This document shows positions 44,696-55,490 of a DNA stretch of 64,000 nucleotides, piece by piece. Below the pieces are notes generated by a model. That model was not told the DNA's origin and ran no database searches. It saw nothing but the letters and a program-made list of their open reading frames with translations. Both the position numbers and the translations under genes were made by a program. Within the stretch, counting starts at the first letter, position 1, and the number at the start of each line of letters is the position of its first letter. The DNA is taken from positions 57,773,591 through 57,837,590 of the forward strand of contig NC_030811.1 in assembly GCF_001704415.2 (NCBI RefSeq), given 5' to 3'. This stretch comes from Capra hircus. Lineage: Eukaryota > Chordata > Mammalia > Artiodactyla > Bovidae.

Positions 44696-45351
44696 TTAGA
44701 GAATTTTGATTATTACTTTACTAGCATGTGAGATGAGTGCAATTTTGCAGTAGTTTGAGCATTCTTTGGCATTGCCTTTCTTTGGGATTGGAATGAAAAC
44801 TGCCCTTTTCCAGTCCTGTGGCCACTGCTGAGTCTTCCAAATGTGCTGGCATATTGAGTGCAGCACTTTCACAGCATCATCTTTTAGGATTTGAAACAGC
44901 TCAAGTGGAATTCCTTTCACCTCCACTAGCTTTGTGTGTAGTGATGCTTTCCTAAGGCCCACTGACTTCACATTCCAGGATGTCTGGCTCTAGGTGAGTG
45001 TGAGTGAGTGTGAGTGATCACACCATCATGATTATCTGGGTTGTGAAGATCTTTTTTGTACTGTTCTGTGTATTCTTGCCACCTCTCCTTAATATCTTCT
45101 GCTTCTGTTAGGTCCATATCATTTCTGTCCTTTATCGATCCCAACTTTGCATGAAATGTTCCCTTGGTATCTCTAATTTTCTTGAAGTGATCTCTAGTCT
45201 TTCCCATTCTGTTTTTTTTTTTTTTTTCTATTTCTTTGCATTGATCACTGAAGAAGACTTTCTTATCTTTCCTTGTTATTCTTTGGAACTCTGCCTTCAG
45301 ATGCTTATATCTTTCCATTTCTCCTTTGCTTTTCACTTCTCTTCTTTTCAC
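44696..45351 (-). pseudogene. BovB RT N-terminal and linker fragments
   Basis: Two minus-strand frames belong to the region upstream of the RT core. 44696-44971 (91 codons) reads LELFQILKDDAVKVLHSICQ and QQWPQDWKRAVFIPIPKKGN. 44968-45351 (127 codons) reads EVKSKGEMERYKHLKAEFQR, KIRDTKGTFHAKLGSIKDRN and THSHSPRARHPGM. The last part includes the HTHSHS expansion encoded by the CACTCACA repeat. Frameshifts separate the two and cut both from the RT core at 44225-44593. Confidence 0.85.
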
Positions 45352-45843
45352 TGTCTATTTCTCAGTCTTTTTGCTTTTTTGCATTTCTTTTCCATGAGGA
45401 TGGTCTTGACCCCTGTCTCCTGTACACTGTCATGAACCTCCGTCCATAGTTTATCAGGTACTCTGTCTAGCAGATCTAGTCCCTTAATGCTATTTCTCAC
45501 ATTCACGGTATAATTAAGGGATTTGATTTAGGTCATACCTGAATGATCTAATGGTTTTCCCCCACTTTCTTCAATTTAAGTCTGAATTTGGCAATAAGGA
45601 GTTCATGATCTGGGCCACAGGCAGCTCCTGGTCTTGTTTTTGCTGACTGTATAGAGCTTCTCCATTTTGGCTGCAAATAATATAATCAATCTGATTTTGG
45701 TGTTGGCCATCAGGTGATGTCCATGTGTATATAGAGTCTTCTCTTGTGTTGTTGGAAGAAGGTATTTGCTATGACCAGGTCTCTAGGTATTTGATTCTTC
45801 CATGGGGGAGAAAAAAACAGAGTGTGCACATAGTAGATTTGGT

Positions 45844-46357
45844 TCAGTTCAGTTCAGTTCAGTCGCTCAGTCTTGTCCGACCTTTTGCAACCCCATGAAT
45901 CACAGCATGCCAGGCCTCCCTGTCCATCACCAACTCCTGGAGTTCACTCAGATTCACATCTATCAAGTCAGTCATGCGATCCAGCCATCTCATCCTCTGT
46001 TGTCCCCTTCTCCTCCTGCCCCCAACCCCTCACAGCATTAGTCTTTTCCAATGAGTCAACTCTTCTCATGGGATGGCCAAAGTACTGGAATTTCAGCTTT
46101 AGCATCATTCCTTCCAAAGAACACCCAGGGCTGATCTCCTTCAGAATGGACTGGTTGGATCTCCTTGCAGTCCAAGGGACTCTCAAGAGTCTTCTCCAAC
46201 ACCACACTTCAAAAGCGTCAATTCTTTGGTGCTCAGCTTTCTTCACAGTCCAACTCTCACATCCATACATGACTACTGGAAAAATCATAGCCTTGACTAG
46301 ATGGACCTTAGTCAGCAAAGTAATGTCTCTGCTTTTGAATTTGCTGTCTAGGTTGGT
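45844..46357 (-). mobile_element. BovB LINE, 514 bp, 5'-truncated
   Basis: The tail GGTTCAGTTCAGTTCAGTTC is well preserved. The minus-strand frame 45968-46360 (130 codons) reads LDSKFKSRDITLLTKVHLVK to GHPMRRVDSLEKT, then shifts frame. It resembles the younger subgroup. Confidence 0.94.
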
Positions 46358-46519
46358 CACCTATATTTAAAAGTGTGCATGCCAATTCCAAATTTACTTG
46401 ATCACATGGCATATGACCATCCTGGTAACTGACAACTCAGTGAGCCACAGAGATATATGGGGATATGCATGTCTTGGATATTCCATTTTGGAAGGGAAAT
46501 GTTTCTGACACCAGAATGG

Positions 46520-47240
46520 AAATACTAGTTTAAACCTTCTATTGTTAGATTTCTCCCTCTAAATATAATTGTGGATTTGTCAACTTCTTCTTTAGTTATG
46601 TGTTTGAAGCACTGTAATTAAGTACATATCAGGGTTGTTATGTCTTCTTGATGAACTGGCCTTTTCATTCTTATGAAACATTCTTCTTTATCTCCAGTAA
46701 CACAGTCTTTTTCTTGAAGTCTGTTCGGTCTGATATTAATATATAATGTCTCCAATTTACTTTCGACAAGCATTTGTATGCACATTATCTTGTTCTACTC
46801 TTGCCTTTTAACCTCTCTGTGTCTTTTTTTAACTTCTGTCTATGGTAGATTGCGTTTATGGATCTCTGTTTTTTTATCCAATCTGGCGACTTTTACATTT
46901 TAATTGATTATTGACTCTATAGCTAATGTAATTATTAATATGATTGGATTGAAGTCTACCATTGTCTTATTTTTTCTGTTTAGCTCATACTTTTTTCAAC
47001 TTTTTTTCTTTATGTTCTGCTTTTAAAAAGTTAACTATTTCTTAGTATTCCATGTGATCTCCTCTACATTTGACTATTTCTTTTTTTTTAGAGGTTACAA
47101 GAAGCATTTCAATCTAACACAATCTATCTCAAATACCACTACATATGTAACATAAACCATTACAAGAACATGTCTTCTTTTGCCTTCTCTTGTTCTCTAG
47201 TTTATAGTTTCCATACCTCTTACATCTGTGAATGTAATAA
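46520..47240 (-). mobile_element. L1M internal relic
   Basis: GGTTGTTATGTCTTCTTGAT, CCTTTTCATTCTTATGAAAC, GTCTGATATTAATATATAAT, TTTTTTTATCCAATCTGGCG and TAATTGATTATTGACTC follow the reverse complement of an old L1 in collinear order. Confidence 0.65.
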
Positions 47241-48251
47241 ATCCCAGAATCCAGCTGCCTCAAAGGTAGAGAACACTGCTTTGCTATTATTCTTTCCTAT
47301 GTATTTCTTATCTTTTGGCCAAATTTTGTCGCTATTCAACTATATACCTACCAAAAAAAAAAAAAAGCTTTGCTCTAACATATGACTAAAATTCAAAATA
47401 TTAATCAATAAAATTATTATTTATCATTAATAAACTCAACACAATGAGATCCCTAAAATGAAAGATTCCAAGAATTTCCACTTGATTTTTAACATATTTG
47501 TATAAATGACCAACCTTTCTTAACAAAGATTTTTAAGAAGAATGTGCATTCAGAAGGCAGAATCAGGAACTGAAATACACTACAAATAGCACTGTCAAGC
47601 AACCAAAGTTTCCTTTTGCATATGAACATCAGAGAAAGAATAGATAGTTCACACCACTCTTTTTGACCCCACTACTACTTACAGGGCGTTCTCTTTGATA
47701 ATGATGGCCACAAATGCAATCAGTTTTACCTTTGCCTATTATGTGAGTGTTCTCTATGCCCAGAAATTAAACTCCAGTTGGAACAACACAGAAAAAAAGA
47801 GTTCTAGTTTTTTAAAACAGTCAAGTGAATGGAGAAAATGTATGGCTGTTGCTGTGTTTACAGGTTGGGTAGGCTTTGGCTTGCAGAAAATTTTCTCTAT
47901 ATATTTTGTCAAGAGTATTGCAACTTTTATTGAAATGGTTTCTGCAATGATAAAGAGCCAAACTTGATAAAAGACCCTTTTATAAGTTAGATATAGGGTG
48001 ATACTAGAGACCCTCTGAAATGTAACAGTTAAGTTGCAAGAAAACAGACAGCATGTCGAAAATAGGGTAATTCCAACAGAGTTTTTAAGAAGCATGAATT
48101 ACAAAGGCATCAGAAATATGTAGAGAAATGATGAAGAATGATGCAGTCCCCTGGGTATAGGAATAGTGAAATGCTCTTACTAACCCTGAGCCTGAAGGCT
48201 TAGGGGGAAGAAGTAGTTACTTGCATGAAAAGGAATACTCATACAGAGAGT
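47241..48251. other. unassigned sequence with a hydrophobic 90-codon ORF
   Basis: The plus-strand ORF 47695-47967 (MIMMATNAISFTFAYYVSVL start, second hydrophobic stretch near AVAVFTGWVGFG) has no domain I recognise and no supporting signals. The rest of the interval is unassigned. Confidence 0.4.
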
Positions 48252-48544
48252 CTCAACTTGAGGGCCTATATCTGATAGATAGAGTACCTGATGAACTATG
48301 GAATGAGGTTCGTGACATTGCACAGGAGACAGGAATCAAGACCATCCTCATGGAAAAGAAATGAAAAAAAGCAAAATGGCTGTCTGGGGAGGCCTTACAA
48401 ATAGCTGTGAAAAGAAGAGAAGTGAAAAGCAAAAGAGAAAAGGAAACATATAAGAATCTGAAAGCAGAGTTCCGAAGAATAGCAAGAAGAGATAAAAAAG
48501 CCTTCTTAAGTGATCAATGAAAAGAAATAGAGGAAAATAATAGA

Positions 48545-48787
48545 ATGGGAAAGACTAGAGATCTCTTCAAGAAAATTAGAGATACCAAGGGAACATTTCA
48601 TGCAAAGATGAGCTCGATAAAGGACAGAAATGGTATGGACCTAACAGAAGCAGAAGATATTAAGGAGAGGTGGCAAGAATACACAGAAAAACTGTACAAA
48701 AAAGATCTTCACAACCCAGATAATCACAATGGTGTGATCACTCACACTCACTCACACTCACCTAGAGCCAGACATCCTGGAATGTGA
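48545..48787 (+). pseudogene. BovB linker ORF fragment
   Basis: An 80-codon frame (MGKTRDLFKKIRDTKGTFHA to RARHPGM) from the segment between endonuclease and RT, including the HTHSHS expansion. It ends in a frame change before the RT domain. Confidence 0.85.
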
Positions 48788-49081
48788 AGTCAGTGGGCCT
48801 TAGAAAGCATCACTACACACAAAGCTAGTGGAGGTGATGGCATTCCAGGTGAGCTACTTCAAATCCTAAAAGATGATGCTGTGAAAGTGCTACACTCAAT
48901 ATGCCAGCAAATTTGGAAAACTCAGCAGTGGCCACAGGACTGGAAAAGGGCAGTTTTCATTCCAATCCCAAAGAAAGGCAATGCCAAAAATGCTCAAACT
49001 ACCGCACAATTGCACTCATCTCACGCGCTAGTAAAGTAGTGCTCAAAATTCTCCAAGCCAGGCTTCAGCAATATGTGAACT

Positions 49082-49753
49082 GTGAACTTCCAGAGGTTCA
49101 AGGTGGTTTTCGAAAAGGCAGAGGAACCAGAGATCAAATTGCCAACATCTGCTAGACATGGAACAACAGACTGGTTCCAAATAGGAAAAGGAGTACGTCA
49201 AGGCTGTATATTGTCACCCTGCTTATTTAACTTATATGCAGAGTACATCATGAGAAACACTGGACTGGAAAAAGCACAAGCTGGAATCAAGATTGCCGGG
49301 AGAAATATCAATCACCTCAGATATGCAGATGACACCACCCTTATGGCAGAAAGTGAAGAAGATCTAAAAAGCCTCTTGATGAAAGTGAAAGAGGAGAGTG
49401 AAAAAGTTGGCTTAAAGCTCAACATTCAGAAAACGAAGCTCATGGCATCAGGTCTCATCACTTCATGGGAAATAGATGGGAAAACAGTGGAAACAGTGTC
49501 AGGCTTCATTTTTGAAGGCTCCAAAATCACTGCAGATGGTGACTGCAGCCATGAAATTAAAAGACGCTTACTTCTTGGAAGAAAAGTTATGACCAACCTA
49601 GATAGCATATGGAAAAGTAGAGACATTACTTTGCCAACAAAGGTCTTTCTAGTCAAGGCTGTGGTTTTTCCAGTGGTCATGTATGGATGTGAGAGTTGGA
49701 CTGTGAAGAAGGCTGAGTGCCGAAGAATTGATGCTTTTGAACTGTGGTGTTGA
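49082..49753 (+). pseudogene. BovB RT with motif A deleted
   Basis: A 223-codon frame. Its first 27 codons are out of the BovB frame; from ARHGTTDWFQIGKGVRQGCI it is in frame and keeps GCILSPCLFNLYAEYI, NINHLRYADDTTLMAE (YADD intact) and the thumb-like GLKLNIQKTKLMASG. A deletion of about 62 codons removes the segment with FIDYAKAFD, which holds the first catalytic aspartate, so the RT cannot work. The frame ends at 49753 by a Trp-to-stop change (TGG to TGA) in LWCWRR; the C-terminus continues as 49763-50092. Confidence 0.9.
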
Positions 49754-49762
49754 AGAAGAGCC

Positions 49763-50092
49763 TTGAGAGTCCCTTGGACTGCAAGGAGATCCAACCAGTC
49801 CATTCTGAAGGAGATCAGCCCTGGGATTTCTTTGGAAGGAATGATGCTAAAGCTGAAACTCCAGTACTTTGGCCACCTCATGCGAAAAGTTGACTCATTG
49901 GAAAAGACTTTGATGCTGGGAGGGATTGGGGGTGGGAGAAGAAGGGGACGACAGAGGGTGAGATGGCTGGATGGCATCACAGACTCAACGGACGTGAGTC
50001 TGAGTGAACTCTGGGAGTTGGTGATGGACAGGGAGCCTTGGCGTGCTGCAATTCATGGGGTCGCAACAAGTCTGACACAGCTGAGCGACTGA
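49763..50092 (+). pseudogene. BovB C-terminal ORF fragment
   Basis: A 109-codon frame from MRVPWTARRSNQSILKEISP to VATSLTQLSD, ending at the natural BovB stop. It is separated from the preceding RT frame by a single stop codon. Confidence 0.9.
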
Positions 50093-50114
50093 ACTGAACT
50101 GAACTCAACTTGAG

Positions 50115-50434
50115 AAGAACTGTGAACTCATTTGAAGGACATGGCCAGTTTAATAGTAATACACTGAGGGAGCTGGAGCAATAAATATCTAAATTTACTC
50201 TTCTTTTTCCAAAATTTAATTCAACAAAATACAAAATTTGTTGAATTAAAGACTTCAACAAACAATAAAATGTTTTCAATTTTAATGAGAATCTATGAAA
50301 AAATTTTAGCAAATATGATTCTGTAGTCTGAAGATAGACCATTTTAGCCATAAGATTGGGAGGAAGGCAAGTCCATCTTTTCTTAACACTCTTAAATAAC
50401 ATTGTATGTGAAACTTTTCCACAATAAAACCTCT
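50115..50434. other. unassigned AT-rich sequence
   Basis: Nothing recognised. The minus-strand 141-codon ORF at 49977-50402 begins here and runs antisense through the BovB tail. Confidence 0.45.
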
Positions 50435-51764
50435 ACATACCAAAGTCTACTGACAAATTTCTACAAACATTTAATAAAGAAATAACAACTCTACACCAAT
50501 TCTTCCAAAAATTTGAAGAAGACATCTCCACCTATAGACTAGCTTTCCTTTAATACTGAAACCAAACACATAAAAAGAAAATTACAGGGATTCAAGAGGG
50601 AGGGGACATATGTACACTTATGGCTGATTCATGATGATGTTTGGCAGAAACCAACACAATTCTGTATGGTAATTATCCTGCAATTTAAAAATTAATTAAA
50701 AAAATAAAAAGATTACATCAATCATGAAAAAACACATTTAAAAATCAGCAAATTGAGTCCAAGAATATACGAATATAACACATTATAATCTATAACACAT
50801 TATAATCTATTCTATAATCCTTGTAATGCAAGATTAATTTCACATTTGAAAATTTATTAATAAAAGATATTATGTTAAAATAATTGAAAAGGAGAAAAAC
50901 ATATGATGGCCTTGATAGATGCAGAAAAATTATTAGACAGAATTCAACATTCATTTCTGATTAAAACTCTTAGCACACTGGAAACAGAAGAGATCTTCTT
51001 AAACCATATTAAGAACATCTAAAAGCATAATGAGTATCACACTTAATAGTAAAGAAAATAAATATTTTCCTCTGGAAATTATGAACAAAGAAAGGATTTA
51101 ACTGTCAGTATTCAACACTGCATTGGAGTTTCTAGCTGTTCAGAAGGGCAAGAAAATAAAGTAAAAGGAATCCAGACTGGAAAGGAGGAAACAAAACTAC
51201 CTTATTTGTAGAAGACATGAGGATATACAAAGATTGAATATATATTGAATATATAAAATATATATATTTATATATACTAAATATTAAATATATTATTACA
51301 TATTACATTATATTTTATATATAATATGTTGAATCTATAATAAAAGTTTCTAGATTTAATAAGCAATTTTAGCAAGGTTATAGGATATCAGTTATATAAA
51401 AAACCAACTGAATTTTAATATACCAGCAATGAACAATCAGAATACTGAATTAACATAATACTGTTTAACAATACCATCAACACAAGAAATCTTTATGGAT
51501 ATACATGACAAAAACTGTGAAAGATATGTTCACAAAAAAACTACGAAAACTGATGAGAAAAATTAAAGACATTAACACGTGGGAAGATATGTCATGTTCA
51601 TGGATTAAAAACACACAATATTTTTAAGATATCATCTCTTCAAGTTGATCTATATATTTATTACAATCCCATTCAAAATTTAAATATGGATGTTATAGAA
51701 GATGACAAGTTGATTATGAAGTTCACTTGGAAATGTGAAGCACATAGAACATCTTTGAGCTCAG
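50435..51764 (+). mobile_element. L1M ORF2 relic, first part
   Basis: TTCTTCCAAAAATTTGAAGA (near 50500), ATGATGGCCTTGATAGATGC with the following GAATTCAACATTCATTTCTG (50905-50955), and CTTATTTGTAGAAGACATGA (51203-51222) are the L1 RT coding blocks around the motif A and (F/Y)ADD regions. All frames are broken. The element continues after the BovB pair at 53923. Confidence 0.75.
50587..50705 (+). mobile_element. short ruminant L1 3' end inserted in L1M
   Basis: GGGATTCAAGAGGGAGGGGA, ATGGCTGATTCATGATGATG, then AAACCAACACAATTCTGTAT and an A-rich tail match the ruminant L1 3' end in plus orientation. AAAAAGAAAATTACA before it and AAAAAGATTACA after it may be the TSD. Confidence 0.75.
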
Positions 51765-52648
51765 TTCAGTCGCTCAGTCGTGTCCAACTCTTTCCGATCC
51801 CATGAATCGCAGCACACCAGGGCTCCCTGTCCATCACCAACACCCGGAGTTCAATTAGACTCATGTTCATCGAGTCTGTGATGCCATCCAGCCATCTCAT
51901 CCTCTGTTGTCCCCTTCTCCTCCTGCCCCCAATCCCTCCCAGCATCAAAGTCTTTTCCAATGAGTCAACTCTTCGCATGAGGTGGCCAAAGTACTGGAGT
52001 TTCAGCTTTAGCATCAGTCCTTCCAAAGAAACCCCAGGGCTGATCTCCTTCAGAATGGACTGGTTGGATCTCCTTGCAGTCCAAAGGACTCTCGAGAGTC
52101 TTCTCCAACACCACAGTTCGAAAGCATCAATTCTTCGGCACTCAGCCTTCTTCACAGTCCAACTCTCACATCCATACATGACCACTGGAAAAACCATAGC
52201 CTTGACTAGACGGACCTTAGTCGGCAAAGTAATGTCTCTGCTTTTGCATATACTATAAGGTTGCATATACTATAAGGTTGGTCATAACTTTTCTTCCAAG
52301 GAGTAAGCGTCTTTTAATTTCATGGCTGCAGCCACCATCTGCAGTGATTTTGGAGCCCCTCAAAATAAAGTCTGACACTGTTTCCATTGTTTCCCCATCC
52401 ACTTCCCATGAAATGATGGGACCAGATGCCATGATCTTCGTTTTCTGAATGTTGAGCTTTAAGCCAACGTTTTCACTCTCCACTTTCACTTTCATCAAGA
52501 GGCTTTTTAGTTCCTCTTCACTTTCTGCCATAAGGGTGGTGTCATCTGCATATCTGAGGTGATTGATATTTCTCCCGGCAATCTTGATTCCAGCTTGTGC
52601 TTCTTCCAGTCCAGCATTTCTCATGATGTACTCTGCATATAAGTTAAA
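51765..52648 (-). mobile_element. BovB LINE, 884 bp (left arm of inverted pair)
   Basis: A young-looking minus-strand BovB (CpG-rich, GTCGCTCAGTCGTGTCC). The frames 51766-52266 (166 codons, RDITLPTKVRLVKAMVFPVV to GKSWTRLSD) and 52253-52624 (123 codons, with HLRYADDTTLMAESEEELKS) together would encode the RT end and the C-terminus. A 17-bp tandem duplication (TGCATATACTATAAGGT twice, 52246-52279) breaks the frame between them. It is 5'-truncated at the codons for LYAEYIM. Confidence 0.95.
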
Positions 52649-52687
52649 TTTACATACTTAAAAAAATAAACTCAACAATAATTCCAG

Positions 52688-53770
52688 AAAAAACATCTAT
52701 TTCTGCTTTACTGTTTGCTAAAGCCTTTCTCTGATTGTGTGTATCACAATAAACTGTGGGAAATTCTTCAAGAGATGGGAATATCAGACCACATTACCAC
52801 CTGCTGAGAAATCTGTATGCAGGTCGAGAGGCAAGAGTTAGAACCTGATGTGGAACAATGGACTGGTAACAAATTGGGAAAGTAGTACATCAAGGCTGTA
52901 TATTGTCACACTGCTTATTTAACTTATATGCAGAGTACATCATGAGAAACACTGGACTGGAGGAAACACAAGCTGGAATCAAGAGAGAAACATCAACAAC
53001 CTCAGATATGCAGATGACACCACCCTTATGGCAGAAAGTGAAGAAGATCTAAAAAGCCTGTTGATGAAAGTGAAAGAGGAGAGTGAAAAAGTTGGCTTAA
53101 AGCTCAACATTTAAGAAACTAAGATCATGGCATCTGGTCCCATCACTTCATGGCAAATAGATGGGGAAACAGTGGAAACAGTGGCTGCACCATCATTGCA
53201 GATGGTGACTGCAGCCATGAAATTAAAGACACTTACTCCTTGGAAGGAAAGTTATGACCAACCTAGATAGCGTATTGAAAACAGAGACATTACTTTGTCA
53301 AAAAGGTCTGTCTAGTCAAGGCTATGGTTTTTCCAATAGTCATGTATGGATGTGAAGTTGAACCATAAAGAAAGCTGAGTGCCGAAGAATTGATGCTTTT
53401 GAACTGTGGTGTTGGAGAAGACTCTTGAGAGTCCCTTGGACTGTAAGGAGATCTAACCAGTCCATCCTAAAGAAAATCAGTCCTGAATATTCACTGGAAG
53501 GACTGATGCTGAAGCTGAAGCTCCAATACTTTGCCCACCTGATGTGAAGCACTGACTCACTGGAAAAGACCCTGATGCTGGTAAAGATTTAAGGCAGGAT
53601 GAGAAAGGAATGACAGAGGATGAAATGGTTGGATAGCATCACCAACTTGATGGATATGAGTTTGAGTAAGCTCTGGAAGTTAGTGATGGACAGGGAGGCC
53701 TGGTGTGCTACAGTCCATGGTGTTGCAAGGAGTCAGACACAACTGAGAGACTGAACTAAACTGAACTGAT
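52688..53770 (+). mobile_element. BovB LINE, 1.08 kb (right arm of inverted pair)
   Basis: Starts at CCAGAAAAAACATCTATTTC (codons for KNIYFCF) and ends ACTAAACTGAACTGA. It is much more decayed than the left arm, with many small indels and stops (for example after the codons for LNI), and belongs to the older subfamily text (GAATATTCACTGGAAGG). Confidence 0.94.
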
Positions 53771-53784
53771 ATATTTTCCATGAT

Positions 53785-53922
53785 GTTTTTTGTTTTTGTT
53801 TTTGTTTTTGTTTTACTATCCCCTGCAGCATATGGGAGCTTGGTTCAGGGATCAAGGATCTAATCTTCAGTCCCTGCATTGGAAACTTGAAATCCTAATC
53901 ACTGGACCTCCAGGGAAGTCCC
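53785..53922 (-). mobile_element. CHR-type tRNA-Glu SINE
   Basis: A (TTTTTG)n tail (53785-53813), then CAGGGATCAAGGATCTAATC, CAGTCCCTGCATTGGAAACT and the head ACTGGACCTCCAGGGAAGTC give a minus-strand CHR SINE. It sits between the BovB pair and the continuing L1M. Confidence 0.88.
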
Positions 53923-54548
53923 CCATCTCTACAATTTGTATAAGTATAAAGTTGGAGAACACAAATTATCTGATGTCAAGAAGAGTTTTTATTATTGCTC
54001 AAGTAATGAATACAGCCTGGTATAGTGTCATGACAGATAAATCAATCAAGGGAAGAGTGTCAAACATTTTTGACAAAATTGAAAGTGTGATTTGCTTCTT
54101 CAACAAATAGTACCAGAACAATTGTAGAACCACATGGTAAAGAGAGAGGGAGAGAGAAGTTAGGAAGGAAGGAAGGGAGGGAGAGAGGACAAAGACATAA
54201 AAAAGTTGCCTTCCTAAGAGGAATAAAAGTATATATCCATACAAAGATTTTTTTCAGACTATATGATTCTACTTTTATAAAATTCTAGGAAATACAATGT
54301 AGGGATCTACAATGACAGAAACTCGGTCATTGTTTCTTGAGGAATAGGTTTGCCTTAGTATATAGCCAGAATGGGTGGATTTCAACAGAGGACAAAGAAG
54401 CTTTTGCAGTGATAAGTATATTAACTATACTGTAGTGATGGCTTTATGGGTGTATATATATATAATATCAAAATTTATCAAAATGCACACTTGAAACATG
54501 TGTAGTTTATTGTATGATAATTACACTGCAATAAAATTGTTAAAAACC
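53923..54548 (+). mobile_element. L1M ORF2 end and 3' UTR, second part
   Basis: AAGTTGGAGAACACAAATTA and TGATGTCAAGAAGAG continue the ORF2 text interrupted at 51764. Then CAACAAATAGTACCAGAACA, the 3' UTR (TATATGATTCTACTTTTATA, GTTTATTGTATGATAATTAC) and a terminal CAATAAAATTG follow. 54138-54191 is a GA-rich interruption. Confidence 0.75.
54138..54191 (+). repeat. GA-rich low-complexity tract
   Basis: AGAGAGAGGGAGAGAGAAG followed by GGAAGGAAGGAAGGGAGG, within the L1M relic. Confidence 0.9.
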
Positions 54549-54554
54549 ACTATT

Positions 54555-55035
54555 AAGAACTGAATAGGCAATGAAACATGGGTAGAAAATATTTCAAGTG
54601 TATATATATGGAAAAGGATTTGTAACCAGAAAATACTTAGTTTAAAAATGTTCTACATCTAAAAAAATAACTAAAAACATCCTTTAAATGGACAAACATT
54701 TAAACAGATATTTCACAAAAGAAGACATATAAATGGCCAATGTTAAGCATAGGAAAAGATGCTAAAATTTTTTAACATCATGGAAATGCAAATTAAAACC
54801 ACAAACATATAACTATGTATCCAGTACTACAATAAAAACACAAGGTACTGGAAATATACATTGCTGGTAGAAGTGTAAAATTGAAATAATTTTATAGAAG
54901 TGTTTGGAAATTTCTAACAAAGTTAACTCTACATCTTCTCTATGACTGGAATATTCACACATAGGAATTTGCTTAAAAGAGATAAAAACATTTGTGAACA
55001 GAAAGTCTTTTTTATAAGAGTGTTCATAGTGGGTT
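54555..55035 (+). mobile_element. second L1M ORF2 3' relic
   Basis: CACAAAAGAAGACATATAAA, TGGCCAATGTTAAGCATAGG and CATCATGGAAATGCAAATTA are classic L1 ORF2 3' text. It ends with TAAGAGTGTTCATAGTGGG and directly follows another L1 3' end. Confidence 0.75.
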
Positions 55036-55144
55036 TTTTGTTGTTTTTATTGCTGTTTTACATTAAAAATTAAATGATCTTAGTATAAACATCTGCATAG
55101 CTGATATATTTGAGAAATTTTGAAAATTTTCCTTCTTCATTTTT

Positions 55145-55490
55145 TTCTTTCTGTTATCAAAACAAAATTAACATCTAACATTATTAGTTTCAGGTATACA
55201 ATATAATTATTTGATATTTGTGTATAGAGCAAAACAATCACCATAGTAAGTCTGGTTAGTATCCAACATCACACATAGTTATATTTTTTCCTTGTGATAA
55301 GAACTTTAAAGACTTATTCTCTTAGCAATTTCAAATATGCTATACTATTTTATTAACTATAGTTACAATGCTGTACATTACATCTGCATGATATTTATAA
55401 CTAGAAGTTTGTAGTTTTTGACCACATTTGCCCATTTTACCCACTCCCACTCCCCAAGCCCCAGGACCCTTATATTCTCTTTTTGCTATC
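55145..55490 (-). mobile_element. L1M 3' UTR
   Basis: ACATTATTAGTTTCAGGTAT, CAATCACCATAGTAAGTCTG, TTAACTATAGTTACAATGCT and CTAGAAGTTTGTAGTTTTTG follow the L1MA/MB-type 3' UTR in reverse. Confidence 0.75.

Larger units (their letters stand above)
43496..45775 (-). mobile_element. BovB LINE, 2.28 kb, with TSD
   Basis: A perfect 9-bp TSD, CAGGTCTCT, lies at 43487-43495 and 45776-45784. The minus strand gives C-terminal region, RT (YADD in the ORF 44225-44593), linker and part of the endonuclease (to the HMDITR-coding segment). It is 5'-truncated there. A GTGAGTGTGAGTGAGTGTGA expansion at 44995-45015 is unusual. A 15-bp T run at 45212-45226 interrupts the linker coding region. Confidence 0.95.
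48263..50103 (+). mobile_element. BovB LINE, 1.84 kb, with TSD and internal deletion
   Basis: The perfect 11-bp TSD CTCAACTTGAG lies at 48252-48262 and 50104-50114. It starts in the late endonuclease/linker region and runs to the ACTGAACTGAACT tail. About 186 bp are missing at 49152-49155, between the codons for ANIC and those for HGTTDW. It carries the same CACTCACACTCACTCACACT expansion (48740-48759) as the opposite-strand copy at 43496-45775. Confidence 0.96.

Noticed and set aside
47695..47967. 90-codon ORF with two hydrophobic stretches
   Set aside because: AT-rich sequence readily encodes hydrophobic runs; there is no homology I recognise and no supporting signals.
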